Source: Rhodobacter sp. CACIA14H1
Lineage (GTDB): Bacteria > Pseudomonadota > Alphaproteobacteria > Rhodobacterales > Rhodobacteraceae
Direction: 5' to 3'
Assembly (NCBI GenBank): GCA_000500915.1
Contig: AYNO01000008.1
Location: 1-47,098 of the forward strand
Length of the DNA: 47,098 nucleotides
The notes below the pieces were generated by a model. That model did not search any database. It had not been told where the DNA came from and saw nothing but the letters and a program-made list of their open reading frames with translations. A program made the translations under genes and the position numbers. This document shows positions 1 to 13,469 of the stretch, piece by piece; the stretch's first letter is position 1; every line of letters begins with the position of its first letter.

Positions 1-41
1 CGCCCGCCCCGGCGTGTCATGCGCACCCCTACCGGCGGTCA

Positions 42-70
42 CGCGAAACGCCCCACCGGGGCCTTTCGCG
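42..70. terminator. GC-rich hairpin in the gene-free left edge
   Basis: An inverted repeat pairs GCCCC (50-54) with GGGGC (58-62), flanked by complementary CGCGAAA and TTTCGCG. It has no U-tract, so it may be a terminator of a gene left of the window or only a stable RNA fold. I see no gene in 1-205. Confidence 0.3.
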
Positions 71-205
71 CGCCCTTGCGCCCAATCCGCGAAGTACGGT
101 TTCACCCTGCCACCCGCGCCCCAACAAGGTTATCTAATCGCCAACCCACAGCCCGCTGCGTGCTGACAGTTTGCAGTACAGAACGCGGCACAACATCCGG
201 CACAG

Positions 206-487
206 TCAGTGCAGCCGGAATTCCCCCACCACGTTCCGCCATTCCCCCGCCGAGATCAGCTTGCGATGCGTGAACCGCACCGAATGCAGCGGCCCCTCGA
301 TCTTTTCCTGCCAGAACTCGATGAAGCGGAAAAGCTCCGGATAATCCGGCGCCAGATCATAGTGCTGCCACACGAAGGTATTGAGAACACTGCGATAATC
401 CGGCATCCGGTAGAAGATTTCCGCCGTCGTCAGCCCGTATCCCTTCAGCATAAGCTCCGTCTCGCTGCGGGTCGTCCCAAGGGTCAT
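206..487 (-). CDS. Usg-like small protein
   Basis: A 93-aa protein of the alphaproteobacterial Usg family. It is recognised by the conserved run with ELMLKGYGLTTAEI near the N-terminus, the YRMPDYRSVLNTFVWQ segment, and a C-terminal part with GPLHSVRFTHR and a final GEFRLH. The function of the family is not known to me; the name is historical (upstream gene of other loci) and does not describe an activity. I chose the ATG at 487 rather than the longer reading up to 586 because GGGAGG lies at ribosome-binding distance and the homology begins just after this Met. It is divergent from gyrA across a 194-bp gap that should hold both promoters. No signal peptide or membrane segment is visible. Confidence 0.8.
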   Translation of the reverse strand: MTLGTTRSETELMLKGYGLTTAEIFYRMPDYRSVLNTFVWQHYDLAPDYPELFRFIEFWQEKIEGPLHSVRFTHRKLISAGEWRNVVGEFRLH

Positions 488-681
488 GCGCGCCTCCCTG
501 CTTGCCCCCATGCGGGAATGCTGCCGCGATTCGGAATTTCCCGCAACGATTTCAATATGTTGGCACTCTCCCACCCCTACTGCCAAAACCCCGGCCCATC
601 GCGCATTGCACCCAAGATGCAGGATGGTGTAAGGTCCCGCGCAACAAGATATAGGCCCCGCGCCGGAAGTCAGAGGCTCAC

Positions 682-3405
682 GTGAACGACACCCCGGAAA
701 CCCCTGAAAACGCCGAAGAATCCGCGCCCAAGAACCCGTGGCACGGCCCCCAGGTCTCCATCGCGGACGAGATGAAGACCGCCTATCTCGACTACGCCAT
801 GAGCGTGATCGTCAGCCGCGCCATCCCCGACCTGCGCGACGGCCTGAAACCGGTCCACCGCCGCATCCTTTTCGCGATGCAGGAATCCGGCAACACCCAC
901 GACAAACCTTACCGCAAATCCGCAAGACCGGTGGGCGACACGATGGGGAAATACCACCCCCACGGCGACTCGGCGATCTACGACGCGCTGGTGCGCATGG
1001 CGCAGCCCTTCTCGATGTCGCTGAAACTCCTCGACGGTCAGGGCAACTTCGGCTCCATGGACGGCGATGCCGCCGCCGCCATGCGCTACACCGAAGTGCG
1101 GATGGACAAACCCGCCGCCTTCCTGTTGGCCGATATCGACAAGGAAACCGTTGAATTCCAGGACAATTACGACGGCAAGGACCGCGAACCCACCGTCCTT
1201 CCCGCCCGCTTCCCCAACATGCTGGTCAACGGCGCGGGCGGCATCGCGGTCGGCATGGCCACCAACATCCCGCCCCACAACCTCGGCGAAGTGATCGACG
1301 GCACGCTCGCCCTGATCGAAAACCCCGACCTCTCGACCGAAGCCCTGATGGAAATCATCCCCGCCCCCGACTTCCCCACGGGCGGCGTGATCCTCGGCCG
1401 CTCCGGCGCCCGCAAGGCCTATCTGGAAGGGCGCGGCAGCGTCATCATCCGCGCCAAAACGCGGGTGGAAGAAATTCGTAAGGATCGCTTCGCCATCATC
1501 GTGGATGAGATTCCCTATCAGGTGAACAAGGCCTCCATGATCGAAAAGATCGCCGAAATGGTCCGCGACAAGAAGATCGAAGGCATCTCGGGCGTCGCAG
1601 ACGAATCCGACCGCATCGGCGTGCGCGTGGTGATCGAGCTGAAACGCGACGCCACCCCCGACGTCGTCCTGAACCAGCTCTACCGCTTCACCCCCATGCA
1701 GACCTCCTTCGGCTGCAACATGCTGGCGCTGAACGGCGGCCGCCCGGAACAACTGGGCCTGCGCGATTTCCTCACGCATTTCATCACCTTCCGCGAGGAA
1801 GTGGTGGCCCGCCGCACCGCCTTCGAACTGCGCAAGGCCCGCGAACGGTCGCATATCCTCTGCGGCCTCGCCGTCGCCGTGTCCAACGTGGATGAAGTCG
1901 TCCGCACCATCCGCGCCTCCGCCGACGCCGCCGAGGCACGGGACAAGCTGATGACCCGCCGCTGGCCCGCCGCCGACATCGCGGCCTATATCCGCCTGAT
2001 CGACGACCCGTCGCATACGATGAACGATGACGGCACCTACAACCTGTCCGAGGCTCAGGCCCGCGCCATCCTCGACCTCCGCCTGCAACGCCTCACCGCG
2101 CTCGGCGTCAAGGAAGTCACCGACGAACTCGAAGAACTGGCCGCGAAGATCAAGGATTACCTCGATATCCTCTCCTCCCGCGACCGCATCATGGCCATCA
2201 TCTCGGATGAACTCCGCGAAGTGAAAGCCGCCTTCGCCGTCCCCCGCCGCACGGAAATCCAGGACTGGTCCGGCGACATGGAGGATGAGGACCTCATCGA
2301 ACGCGAGGATATGGTCGTCACCATCACCTCCGGCGGCTACATCAAGCGCACGCCGCTTGCCGAATTCCGGTCGCAGAACCGGGGCGGCAAGGGCCTTGCC
2401 TCCATGCAGACGAAAGAGGACGACGTCGTCACCACCCTCTTCGTCGCCAACACCCACACCCACCTGCTGTTCTTCACGACCGACGGCATGGTTTACAAGA
2501 TGAAGACATGGCGCCTCCCGCTTGCCGGCCGCACGGCCAAGGGCAAGGCCATCGTCAACATCCTGCCGATCCAGAACGGCGTCTCCATCGCGGCCCTGAT
2601 GCCCGTGGACGTGCCCGAAGCCGACTGGGACAAGCTGCAGATCGTCTTCGCCACCTCGGACGGCGACGTCCGCCAAAACGACCTGTCGGACTTCACCAAC
2701 GTCATGCGCAACGGCAAGATCGCGATGAAACTGCCCGAAGGCGTGTCCCTCGTGAACGCCGCCATCGCGGATGAGAATGACGATGTCATGCTGGTGACGG
2801 CAGGCGGTCGCGCCATCCGCTTCCCCACGACCGATATCCGCGTCTTCAAATCCCGCGGGTCCACCGGCGTGCGCGGCATCCGTCTTGCGGAAGGCGACAA
2901 GGTCGTGTCCATGGCCATCATCCGCCATTTCGAAGCCACGCCCGAAGAACGCGAAGCCTACCTCAAACAGCGCCGCCTCATGGCCGGCGCGGTGGAAGAC
3001 GACGCCGAGGCAGACGAGGATGAAGAAACCGTCAACGCGGCGCTCGGCCAGCTGTCCACCGAACGCTACGCCGAAATGTCCGCCGCCGAAGACCTGATCC
3101 TGACAATCACCGCAGGCGGTTCGGGCAAGCTCTCCTCCTCCCATGGCTACCCCGTGCGCGGGCGCGGCGGCATGGGCGTCAAGGCGATGGACGGAGCGAT
3201 GCGCGGCGGCAAGCTCGTCGCCTCCTTCCCCGTGGAAATGTCCGACCAGATCATGCTCGCCACCTCCACCGGCCAGTCGATCCGCGTCCCCGTGGACCAG
3301 ATCAGCTTCCGCTCCCGCTCTGCCGGTGGCGTAAAGGTGTTCAACGTCGGCGCGGATGAAGAGGTGGTCTCCGTCGCCCGCGTCGCCGAACAGGGCGATG
3401 AGTGA
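682..3405 (+). CDS. gyrA: DNA gyrase subunit A
   Basis: The 907-aa A subunit of DNA gyrase, which with GyrB introduces negative supercoils into cytoplasmic DNA. The N-terminal breakage-reunion domain is clear, with the catalytic Tyr at about 136 ([10 protein letters not shown]). The quinolone-resistance region reads [10 protein letters not shown], so the positions equal to E. coli Ser83 and Asp87 (here Ser97 and Asp101) are the sensitive wild-type residues. A long coiled region and a C-terminal beta-pinwheel with repeated GGxxxR blades follow; near 770-800 there is an acidic insert ([10 protein letters not shown]). The start is GTG at 682. The last bases overlap the next small gene. The opposite strand carries a long open frame, but it is a GC-bias shadow. 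Confidence 0.97.
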   Translation: MNDTPETPENAEESAPKNPWHGPQVSIADEMKTAYLDYAMSVIVSRAIPDLRDGLKPVHRRILFAMQESGNTHDKPYRKSARPVGDTMGKYHPHGDSAIYDALVRMAQPFSMSLKLLDGQGNFGSMDGDAAAAMRYTEVRMDKPAAFLLADIDKETVEFQDNYDGKDREPTVLPARFPNMLVNGAGGIAVGMATNIPPHNLGEVIDGTLALIENPDLSTEALMEIIPAPDFPTGGVILGRSGARKAYLEGRGSVIIRAKTRVEEIRKDRFAIIVDEIPYQVNKASMIEKIAEMVRDKKIEGISGVADESDRIGVRVVIELKRDATPDVVLNQLYRFTPMQTSFGCNMLALNGGRPEQLGLRDFLTHFITFREEVVARRTAFELRKARERSHILCGLAVAVSNVDEVVRTIRASADAAEARDKLMTRRWPAADIAAYIRLIDDPSHTMNDDGTYNLSEAQARAILDLRLQRLTALGVKEVTDELEELAAKIKDYLDILSSRDRIMAIISDELREVKAAFAVPRRTEIQDWSGDMEDEDLIEREDMVVTITSGGYIKRTPLAEFRSQNRGGKGLASMQTKEDDVVTTLFVANTHTHLLFFTTDGMVYKMKTWRLPLAGRTAKGKAIVNILPIQNGVSIAALMPVDVPEADWDKLQIVFATSDGDVRQNDLSDFTNVMRNGKIAMKLPEGVSLVNAAIADENDDVMLVTAGGRAIRFPTTDIRVFKSRGSTGVRGIRLAEGDKVVSMAIIRHFEATPEEREAYLKQRRLMAGAVEDDAEADEDEETVNAALGQLSTERYAEMSAAEDLILTITAGGSGKLSSSHGYPVRGRGGMGVKAMDGAMRGGKLVASFPVEMSDQIMLATSTGQSIRVPVDQISFRSRSAGGVKVFNVGADEEVVSVARVAEQGDE

Positions 3406-3691
3406 CCTCGAGGCGCGGCTGGCAGACCTTGCCGCGCAAGGGAAAACAACGACTTACGGCGCGCTGGCCCGCGACATGGGCTGGCGCGTCGCAGACCTGA
3501 CGACCGCCCTCGAACGCCTCATGGAACAGGACGCCGCCGCAGGCACCCCCCAACGCGCCGCCCTGCTGGAAGGGCGGCTGTCGGGCGGCCTTCCCGCACA
3601 GGGCTTCTTCCTGAAACTGGCGGAACTGGGCATCCACCCCGAAGATCCCGCCGCCTATACCGCCGAAACCCGCCAGCGCCTGTTCCGCTGA
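3398..3691 (+). CDS. small hypothetical protein coupled to gyrA
   Basis: A 97-aa protein whose ATG at 3398 overlaps the end of gyrA (stop 3403-3405), so translation is probably coupled. I do not recognise the family with certainty. The N-terminal two thirds ([20 protein letters not shown]) look like a small winged-helix fold, similar in outline to the YGxLA segment of MGMT or alkyltransferase-like HTH domains, but there is no PCHR catalytic motif. The C-terminal half contains [16 protein letters not shown]. It has no signal peptide or membrane segment. The overlap with gyrA makes it a candidate DNA-associated accessory protein, which is inference only. Confidence 0.7.
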   Translation: MSDLEARLADLAAQGKTTTYGALARDMGWRVADLTTALERLMEQDAAAGTPQRAALLEGRLSGGLPAQGFFLKLAELGIHPEDPAAYTAETRQRLFR

Positions 3692-3814
3692 CCTCTGCAC
3701 CGCCGCACAGCCCCCTTGCGCGCTTCGCTATTTGGTGCGCGGCAGAGTCAGGTTAGCCTTCCCCAACCGGCAGTTGCGCGCCGGTTGTGATGTAACAGGG
3801 ACAGGAAACCCACA

Positions 3815-4192
3815 ATGCAAGCACTGAACAGCTACGGCCCCCTCGTCGGCCGCGTCTTCATTGGCCTCCTCTTCCTCCTTGCCGGTCTCGGCAAGCTCGG
3901 TGGCGTCGAAGGCTTCACCCAATACCTTACCTCCGGCGGCCTGCCCGCCTTCCTCGCCTGGCCCGCGATCCTGTTCGAGGTGGCGGTCGGCCTCCTGCTG
4001 ATCATCGGCTACAAGACCCGCATCGTGGCCCTTGCCACCGCCGCCTTCTGCGTGGTCGCGGCCGTCCTCTACCACTTCAACTTCGCCGACCAGATGCAGG
4101 CCGCGATGTTCCTGAAGAACCTCGCCATCGCGGGCGGCCTCCTGATGTTCGCCATCCACGGCGCGGGCAAACTCGCCCTCGACAAGGCCTGA
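3815..4192 (+). CDS. DoxX family membrane protein
   Basis: A 125-aa integral membrane protein with four predicted transmembrane helices. It has the DoxX/YphA pattern: an N-terminal [17 protein letters not shown], a central [19 protein letters not shown], and a C-terminal [14 protein letters not shown]. DoxX proteins are small inner-membrane proteins. Some are linked to quinone or sulfur metabolism and redox stress, but most bacterial copies have no assigned reaction. An AGGAAA ribosome-binding site precedes the ATG. It stands alone, 123 bp after the gyrA-linked gene, and is followed by a strong hairpin at 4201-4239, so it is probably its own transcription unit. Confidence 0.88.
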   Translation: MQALNSYGPLVGRVFIGLLFLLAGLGKLGGVEGFTQYLTSGGLPAFLAWPAILFEVAVGLLLIIGYKTRIVALATAAFCVVAAVLYHFNFADQMQAAMFLKNLAIAGGLLMFAIHGAGKLALDKA

Positions 4193-4200
4193 CGCGCCTC

Positions 4201-4239
4201 CCCCTCTCCCCCACGGGGGACGAGGGCCGGGGAGAGGGG
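4201..4239 (+). terminator. hairpin after doxX
   Basis: An 11-bp perfect inverted repeat, CCCCTCTCCCC (4201-4211) and GGGGAGAGGGG (4229-4239), starting 8 bp after the DoxX stop. There is no U-run, as is common for GC-rich alphaproteobacterial terminators. Confidence 0.55.
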
Positions 4240-4278
4240 GGGACTTCCCTTCCCCCGAAACCCCCTAAATCCGACGCC

Positions 4279-5616
4279 ATGACAGAACCACTCCACATCA
4301 TCGGCGGCGGCATGGCCGGGTCCGAGGCCGCTTGGCAGGCCGCCCGGATGGGCGTCCCCGTCATCCTGCACGAGATGCGCCCCCAAGTCGGCACCTTCGC
4401 CCACCGCACGGGGCACCTGGCCGAGATGGTCTGTTCCAACTCCTTCCGCTCCGACGATGACGAACGCAACGCCGTGGGCCTCCTGCACTGGGAAATGGGC
4501 GCCGCCGACGGCCTCATCATGCAGACCGCCCGCGCCCACCGCCTCCCCGCAGGGGGCGCCTTGGCCGTGGACCGCGACCCCTTCGCCGAAGCCGTCACCC
4601 GCGCCATCCGCAACCATCCCCTGATCACGGTGGAGGAGGGCGAGATCCGCGAACTCCCCACCTCCGGTCACTGGATCGTCGCCACCGGCCCCCTCACCTC
4701 CGGCGCGCTGGCCGAAAGCATCCGCGCCGCCACCGGCGCCGACAGCCTCGCCTTCTTCGACGCCATCGCCCCGATCGTCTATGCCGAAAGCGTGGACATG
4801 TCCGTCGCCTGGATGCAGTCCCGCTACGACAAGGGCGAAACGGTCGAGGAACAGACCGCCTACATGAACTGCCCGATGGACAAGGCCCAATACGACGCCT
4901 TCATCGACGCCCTGCTGGCAGCCGAGAAAACCGAATTCCACGAAGGCGAAACCGCAGGCTATTTCGACGGCTGCCTGCCGATCGAGGTGATGGCCGAACG
5001 CGGCCGCGAAACCCTGCGCTTCGGCCCGATGAAGCCGGTGGGACTGACCAACCCGCACCGCCCCGACGTCAAACCCTATGCCGTGGTCCAACTGCGCCGC
5101 GACAACAAACTGGGCACGCTCTACAACATCGTGGGCTTCCAGACCAAGATGAAGTACGGTGCGCAAACCGCTGTTTTCAAAACCATTCCCGGGCTCGAAA
5201 ACGCCTCCTTCGCCCGCCTCGGCGGCATCCACCGCAACACCTTCATCAACTCGCCCACCCTGCTCGATGACCGAATGCGCCTGAAATCCCGCCCCGGCAT
5301 CCGCTTCGCCGGGCAGGTCACGGGCGTCGAAGGCTATGTCGAATCCGCCGCCATGGGCCTCCTCGCCGGCCGCATGGCAGCAAGCCAGCTCCTCGGCCGC
5401 GACCTGCCCCCGCCTCCGCCCGACACCGCCATGGGTGCCCTCGTCACCCACATCACCGGCGGGGCGGAGGCCAAGACCTTTCAGCCCATGAACGTCAACT
5501 TCGGCCTCTTCCCCCCCATCGATGCCAAGGGTGGCCGCAAGGGCCGCAAGGACCGCTACAAGGCCTATACCGACCGCGCCAAGGACAGCTTCACCGGCTG
5601 GCTTGCCGCGCAATAG
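4279..5616 (+). CDS. trmFO: tRNA (uracil-54-C5)-methyltransferase TrmFO
   Basis: The 445-aa folate- and FAD-dependent enzyme that methylates U54 of tRNA to ribothymidine (T-loop), using methylenetetrahydrofolate instead of S-adenosylmethionine. The N-terminal FAD-binding [12 protein letters not shown] begins at residue 9. Family hallmarks include [18 protein letters not shown] and the Cys-containing [15 protein letters not shown] segment; the latter and the first CSN cysteine are the conserved catalytic-type cysteines. [12 protein letters not shown] and [19 protein letters not shown] are further strong matches, and the [13 protein letters not shown] block near the C-terminus is typical. gluQRS starts 14 bp downstream on the same strand, so two tRNA-modification genes probably share one transcript. 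Confidence 0.96.
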   Translation: MTEPLHIIGGGMAGSEAAWQAARMGVPVILHEMRPQVGTFAHRTGHLAEMVCSNSFRSDDDERNAVGLLHWEMGAADGLIMQTARAHRLPAGGALAVDRDPFAEAVTRAIRNHPLITVEEGEIRELPTSGHWIVATGPLTSGALAESIRAATGADSLAFFDAIAPIVYAESVDMSVAWMQSRYDKGETVEEQTAYMNCPMDKAQYDAFIDALLAAEKTEFHEGETAGYFDGCLPIEVMAERGRETLRFGPMKPVGLTNPHRPDVKPYAVVQLRRDNKLGTLYNIVGFQTKMKYGAQTAVFKTIPGLENASFARLGGIHRNTFINSPTLLDDRMRLKSRPGIRFAGQVTGVEGYVESAAMGLLAGRMAASQLLGRDLPPPPPDTAMGALVTHITGGAEAKTFQPMNVNFGLFPPIDAKGGRKGRKDRYKAYTDRAKDSFTGWLAAQ

Positions 5617-5630
5617 GTCGGCGCAAGGCG

Positions 5631-6464
5631 ATGTTCACCACCCGCTTCGCCCCGTCCCCCACCGGCCCCCTGCACCTCGGCCACGCCTATTCCGCCATCC
5701 TCGCCCATGACATGGCCCGCGCCGCAGGCGGGCACTTCCTCCTGCGCATGGAAGACACCGACCTCGACCGCTGCCGCCCCGAATGGGAGGCGCAGATCGT
5801 GGAAGACCTGACATGGCTCGGACTGACATGGGACGGCCCCGTCCACCGCCAGTCCGACAAGATCGCCTACTACAACGCCCGCCTCGGACCGCTGGCGGAT
5901 CGCGGCCTGCTCTACCCCTGCTCCTGCACCCGCGCCGACATCCGCGCCGCGCTTTCGGCCCCGCAGGAAGGCGTCGCGTTCAACCTCTACCCCGGCACCT
6001 GCCGCCACCGCCCCATGTCCGACCGCAAACCCGGCGACGCCCTGCGCCTGAACCTTGCCGCCGCCCTCGACGCCCTGCCCGACACGCCCACCTTCACCGA
6101 AACCGGCCCCGCCCATCAAGGCCACCACCGCATCGACCGCCACACCGCGCTGAACCAGATCGGCGACGTGGTCCTCTCCCGCAAGGGCGAGGATATCGTG
6201 GCCTATTTCCTCGCCTCGGCCCTCGATGACGCGGACCAGAACATCACCCATGTCATAAGGGGGGATGACCTCTTCGACTTCACCGCCATACAGGTGATCC
6301 TGCAGCGCCTCCTCGGCCTGCCCACCCCCATCTACCACCACCACCGCCTGATCCGCGACGACCGGGGCAAACGCCTGGCCAAACGCGACGACGCCCGCGC
6401 CATCACGAAATACCGCGCCGATGGCGCCACCCCGCAGGACATCCGCCGCATGGCCGGACTCTGA
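5631..6464 (+). CDS. gluQ: glutamyl-Q tRNA(Asp) synthetase
   Basis: A 277-aa GluQRS, a truncated glutamyl-tRNA synthetase paralogue that attaches glutamate to the queuosine at position 34 of tRNA-Asp. The class I HIGH-type motif is PLHLGH (13-18), following the family's FAPSPTG start. The zinc site typical of GluQRS is visible as Cys97, Cys99, Tyr120 and Cys124. The KMSKS-like loop reads KRLAKRDDAR near residue 250. The C-terminal anticodon-binding domain of true GluRS is absent, which separates the two. It follows trmFO by 14 bp. The stop is immediately followed by a copy of the recurrent intergenic motif and two hairpins. Confidence 0.95.
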   Translation: MFTTRFAPSPTGPLHLGHAYSAILAHDMARAAGGHFLLRMEDTDLDRCRPEWEAQIVEDLTWLGLTWDGPVHRQSDKIAYYNARLGPLADRGLLYPCSCTRADIRAALSAPQEGVAFNLYPGTCRHRPMSDRKPGDALRLNLAAALDALPDTPTFTETGPAHQGHHRIDRHTALNQIGDVVLSRKGEDIVAYFLASALDDADQNITHVIRGDDLFDFTAIQVILQRLLGLPTPIYHHHRLIRDDRGKRLAKRDDARAITKYRADGATPQDIRRMAGL

Positions 6465-6493
6465 CCCGCCGCTTCATCCGTTCCCAAATATCC
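6465..6493 (+). repeat. recurrent intergenic motif, copy 1
   Basis: The core TTCATCCGTTCCCAAATATC(C), 21 bp at 6473-6493, starts 8 bp after the gluQ stop. The same core recurs at 33411-33431 (same strand; the match extends left to 29 bp) and at 27262-27282 (opposite strand). It is intergenic each time. Confidence 0.75.
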
Positions 6494-6505
6494 TCAGGGG
6501 GTGAA

Positions 6506-6543
6506 TTGGCCGCCTGCGGCCAAGAGGGGGCGCGAGCGCCCCC
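6506..6543. terminator. double hairpin between convergent gluQ and hisI
   Basis: There are two adjacent hairpins: TTGGCCGC/GCGGCCAA (6506-6523) and GGGGGCG/CGCCCCC (6526-6543). They lie between convergent genes, so together they may stop transcription from both sides. Confidence 0.6.
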
Positions 6544-6548
6544 TTCCT

Positions 6549-6908
6549 TCACGGCATCGAGTCCGAGATCACGACCTCGTCCCCGTCGCGCAGCGCCGTA
6601 TAGAAACAGGACCGCCGGTTCGTGTGGCAGGCCGGCCCCTCCTGCTCCACCAGCGCCAGCAGCGCGTCGCGGTCGCAATCCACCCGCAACTCGACCAGCC
6701 GCTGCACATGGCCCGACGTCTCGCCCTTCACCCAGAAGGCCCCGCGCGACCGGCTCCAATAGGTGACACGCCCGCTCTCCAGCGTCCGCGCCACGGCCTG
6801 CACATTCATCCACGCCATCATCAGCACCTCGCCCGACAGATGGTCCTGCGCGATGCAGGGGATCAACCCGTTGGCATCATACTTTAGGCTTGCAGGGTCA
6901 AAGCGCAT
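6549..6908 (-). CDS. hisI: phosphoribosyl-AMP cyclohydrolase
   Basis: A 119-aa HisI, third step of histidine biosynthesis: hydrolytic opening of the adenine ring of phosphoribosyl-AMP. The metal and catalytic residues are all present: WVKGETSG, the DCD triad (Asp77, Cys78, Asp79), and the later cysteines Cys94 and Cys101 in GPACHTNRRSCF. It is a stand-alone cyclohydrolase with no fused HisE domain. It is divergent from the IscU-like gene across 66 bp and convergent with gluQ. The same gene order (hisI beside an IscU-like gene) is common in Rhodobacterales, from memory. Confidence 0.96.
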   Translation of the reverse strand: MRFDPASLKYDANGLIPCIAQDHLSGEVLMMAWMNVQAVARTLESGRVTYWSRSRGAFWVKGETSGHVQRLVELRVDCDRDALLALVEQEGPACHTNRRSCFYTALRDGDEVVISDSMP

Positions 6909-6974
6909 GGGCCTTCTCCTTGGCAGGGGCGGCGGACGGGTCTATCTAAGGGCGATGCAGCGAAAGGAAAAGCC

Positions 6975-7427
6975 ATGAGCGACAGCGACCTCGTCAAGCT
7001 CTACTCGGGCCGCATCCTCGAACTGGCCGCCGACATGCCCCTGACCGGCCGCCTGCCGCACCCCGACGGCACCGCGAAGAAACGCTCGCCCCTCTGCGGC
7101 TCCACCGTCACCGTGGACCTCACCCTCGACGGCGACCGCATCGCCGATTACCGGCAGGACGTGAAGGCCTGCGCCCTCGGTCAGGCCTCCGCCTCCGTCT
7201 CGGGCCGCGCCGCCCCCGGGCGCAGCCGCGACGAAATCGCCAAGGCCCGCGCCGAACTGGAAGCGATGCTGAAACGCGGCGGCCCCGCCCCCTCGGCGCC
7301 CTTCGACGGACTCGGGGTGCTGCTGCCCGCCCGCGACTACGCCAACCGCCACGCCTCCATCCTGCTCGCCCTCGACGCCACCCTCGCCGCGATGGACGAG
7401 GCGCTGAAGGCCCGCGCTGCGGGCTGA
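6975..7427 (+). CDS. IscU/NifU-like iron-sulfur scaffold homologue
   Basis: A 150-aa protein of the NifU N-terminal/IscU-like family, which normally assembles Fe-S clusters for transfer to apoproteins. Two of the three ligand cysteines are visible: Cys41 in SPLCGS and Cys66 in KACALGQASAS. The third, usually in an RxxC context, is replaced by the NRHASILLAL segment, so His is the only obvious ligand there. This two-Cys form is typical of the divergent alphaproteobacterial branch, and its activity is less certain than that of true IscU. The C-terminal half adds an alanine-rich helix. The gene stands alone, opposite hisI. Confidence 0.82.
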   Translation: MSDSDLVKLYSGRILELAADMPLTGRLPHPDGTAKKRSPLCGSTVTVDLTLDGDRIADYRQDVKACALGQASASVSGRAAPGRSRDEIAKARAELEAMLKRGGPAPSAPFDGLGVLLPARDYANRHASILLALDATLAAMDEALKARAAG

Positions 7428-7455
7428 GCCTTCACCTGCCCTTTACCGGCACATG

Positions 7456-7489
7456 AAAAAACCGCCGCGCGTCCATCGACGGCGGCGGT
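7456..7489 (-). terminator. intrinsic terminator of the 39-aa gene
   Basis: On the minus strand an 8-bp ACCGCCGC/GCGGCGGT stem (7461-7489) is followed by six T residues (A-run 7456-7461 on the plus strand). It lies 88 bp beyond the stop of the small minus-strand gene and is one of the few U-tract terminators in the window. Confidence 0.7.
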
Positions 7490-7576
7490 CAGTGACTTCG
7501 TTCGATCCGGACAGGCAGGTCAGCCATCCGCGCGCCACTTGGGGACAGGCGCGACAGAACAAAGCGCAGGCAGAAG

Positions 7577-7696
7577 TCAGGCAGAAAAGACGTGCAGGCA
7601 CACCACCAGCATGGAGAAGAGCGTCACCACCCCGACCGTGTCCTCGATCACGGTCGCACGAGAGCGGGAAAGAATATCCTTCATATCCGTCAGCAT
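7577..7696 (-). CDS. 39-aa single-span membrane peptide
   Basis: A very short gene supported by a perfect GGAGGTG ribosome-binding site 3 bp before its ATG and by an intrinsic terminator downstream. The peptide starts MLTDMKDILSRSRATVIEDT, a basic amphipathic N-terminus. It continues into one hydrophobic stretch (VGVVTLFSMLVVCLHVF) and ends after Ser-Ala. This predicts one transmembrane helix with the N-terminus in the cytoplasm. Peptides of this shape occur in Rhodobacterales genomes as hypothetical proteins, from memory; no function is known. About 90 AT-richer bases upstream (7697-7790) probably contain its promoter. Confidence 0.72.
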   Translation of the reverse strand: MLTDMKDILSRSRATVIEDTVGVVTLFSMLVVCLHVFSA

Positions 7697-7807
7697 CGTC
7701 ACCTCCATTGGATTCGTTTCTTATTTGTTCTCATCCCGCAGCGATTCGTGCAAGAACTTTTTAAGAACATCTGCGATCAATAGCGGAACATCCGACCCGG
7801 GGCGCTT

Positions 7808-7829
7808 CCCTCCCCCCTCGGGGGGAGGG
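7808..7829 (-). terminator. hairpin after recG
   Basis: A 10-bp perfect inverted repeat CCCTCCCCCC/GGGGGGAGGG, beginning 25 bp past the recG stop on the minus strand. No U-run is visible. Confidence 0.5.
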
Positions 7830-7854
7830 AGAGGGTGGGGGGCCGCCGCCCGCC

Positions 7855-12979
<5,125 letters not shown>

Positions 12980-13025
12980 GTCACTCTCCGTAAGGTCGCC
13001 CGAAAGCGACTTTGCGTATCACTCG

Positions 13026-13040
13026 TTAAACACTGGTTAC
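13026..13040. promoter_or_regulatory. candidate CtrA box upstream of ctrA
   Basis: TTAA-N7-TTAC matches the CtrA consensus TTAA-N7-TTAA at 7 of 8 fixed bases. It sits 47 bp upstream of the ctrA start, inside the short sciP-ctrA gap, where autoregulation would be expected from other alphaproteobacteria. Confidence 0.5.
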
Positions 13041-13062
13041 TATGCCAAGGTTTGTGCCGATT

Positions 13063-13347
13063 TCAACTAAAGTTTATGCGGTAATGCTGTATCTTCGTGA
13101 CCCGCAGTCCGCCCGTCCCGTGGCTGCGCACGGCCTCTTCCCACAGCGCGAATTCCTCGTCGGACAGGCCATAGCGTTCCAGCGCCTCGTCCCGCGCGAT
13201 CAGCCCGTGCGACACGGCATTGACCACCACCGCCTTGCGCCGCGCCACCCAGCGCTGAGTATCGGGCGGCGGCAGATCGCCCCGCGTCAGGATGGTTCCG
13301 TCCGGCAGGGTCACATGGCGGGGACCCTGGACACGCTTGATATACAT
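13063..13347 (-). CDS. sciP: DUF1153 protein SciP, CtrA inhibitor
   Basis: A 94-aa DUF1153 protein. The family's Caulobacter member is SciP, a small helix-turn-helix protein that binds CtrA and prevents it from recruiting RNA polymerase. The sequence shows the conserved N-terminal [16 protein letters not shown], the [19 protein letters not shown] helix-turn-helix helix, and [19 protein letters not shown]. The ATG at 13347 has GGAGG at good spacing; the longer reading to 13431 lacks this and is rejected. It lies directly upstream of ctrA on the same strand. From memory, this adjacency is usual in Rhodobacterales but not in Caulobacter. Confidence 0.88.
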   Translation of the reverse strand: MYIKRVQGPRHVTLPDGTILTRGDLPPPDTQRWVARRKAVVVNAVSHGLIARDEALERYGLSDEEFALWEEAVRSHGTGGLRVTKIQHYRINFS

Positions 13348-13388
13348 GGCAGCCCTCCTTCGTACGGGGCGACCATGACACCCTTTCG

Positions 13389-13403
13389 TTAACCCAATCT
13401 GAA
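13389..13403. promoter_or_regulatory. candidate CtrA box upstream of sciP
   Basis: TTAA-CCCAATC-TGAA has 7 of 8 fixed bases of TTAA-N7-TTAA and a TTAACC half-site, 42 bp upstream of sciP. The gap is shared with the divergent mnmA. Confidence 0.4.
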
Positions 13404-13469
13404 CGCGCCTGCTCTTGTAGCGCCCCGCCATTTGCCTATATTGCTGCGGCTTTCCTCCAAGGCCCCGAC

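Noticed and set aside
670-3144. Long open frame opposite gyrA on the minus strand
   Set aside because: Its Gly/Val/His/Asp-rich composition is typical of antisense frames in GC-rich coding DNA; gyrA on the plus strand is certain.
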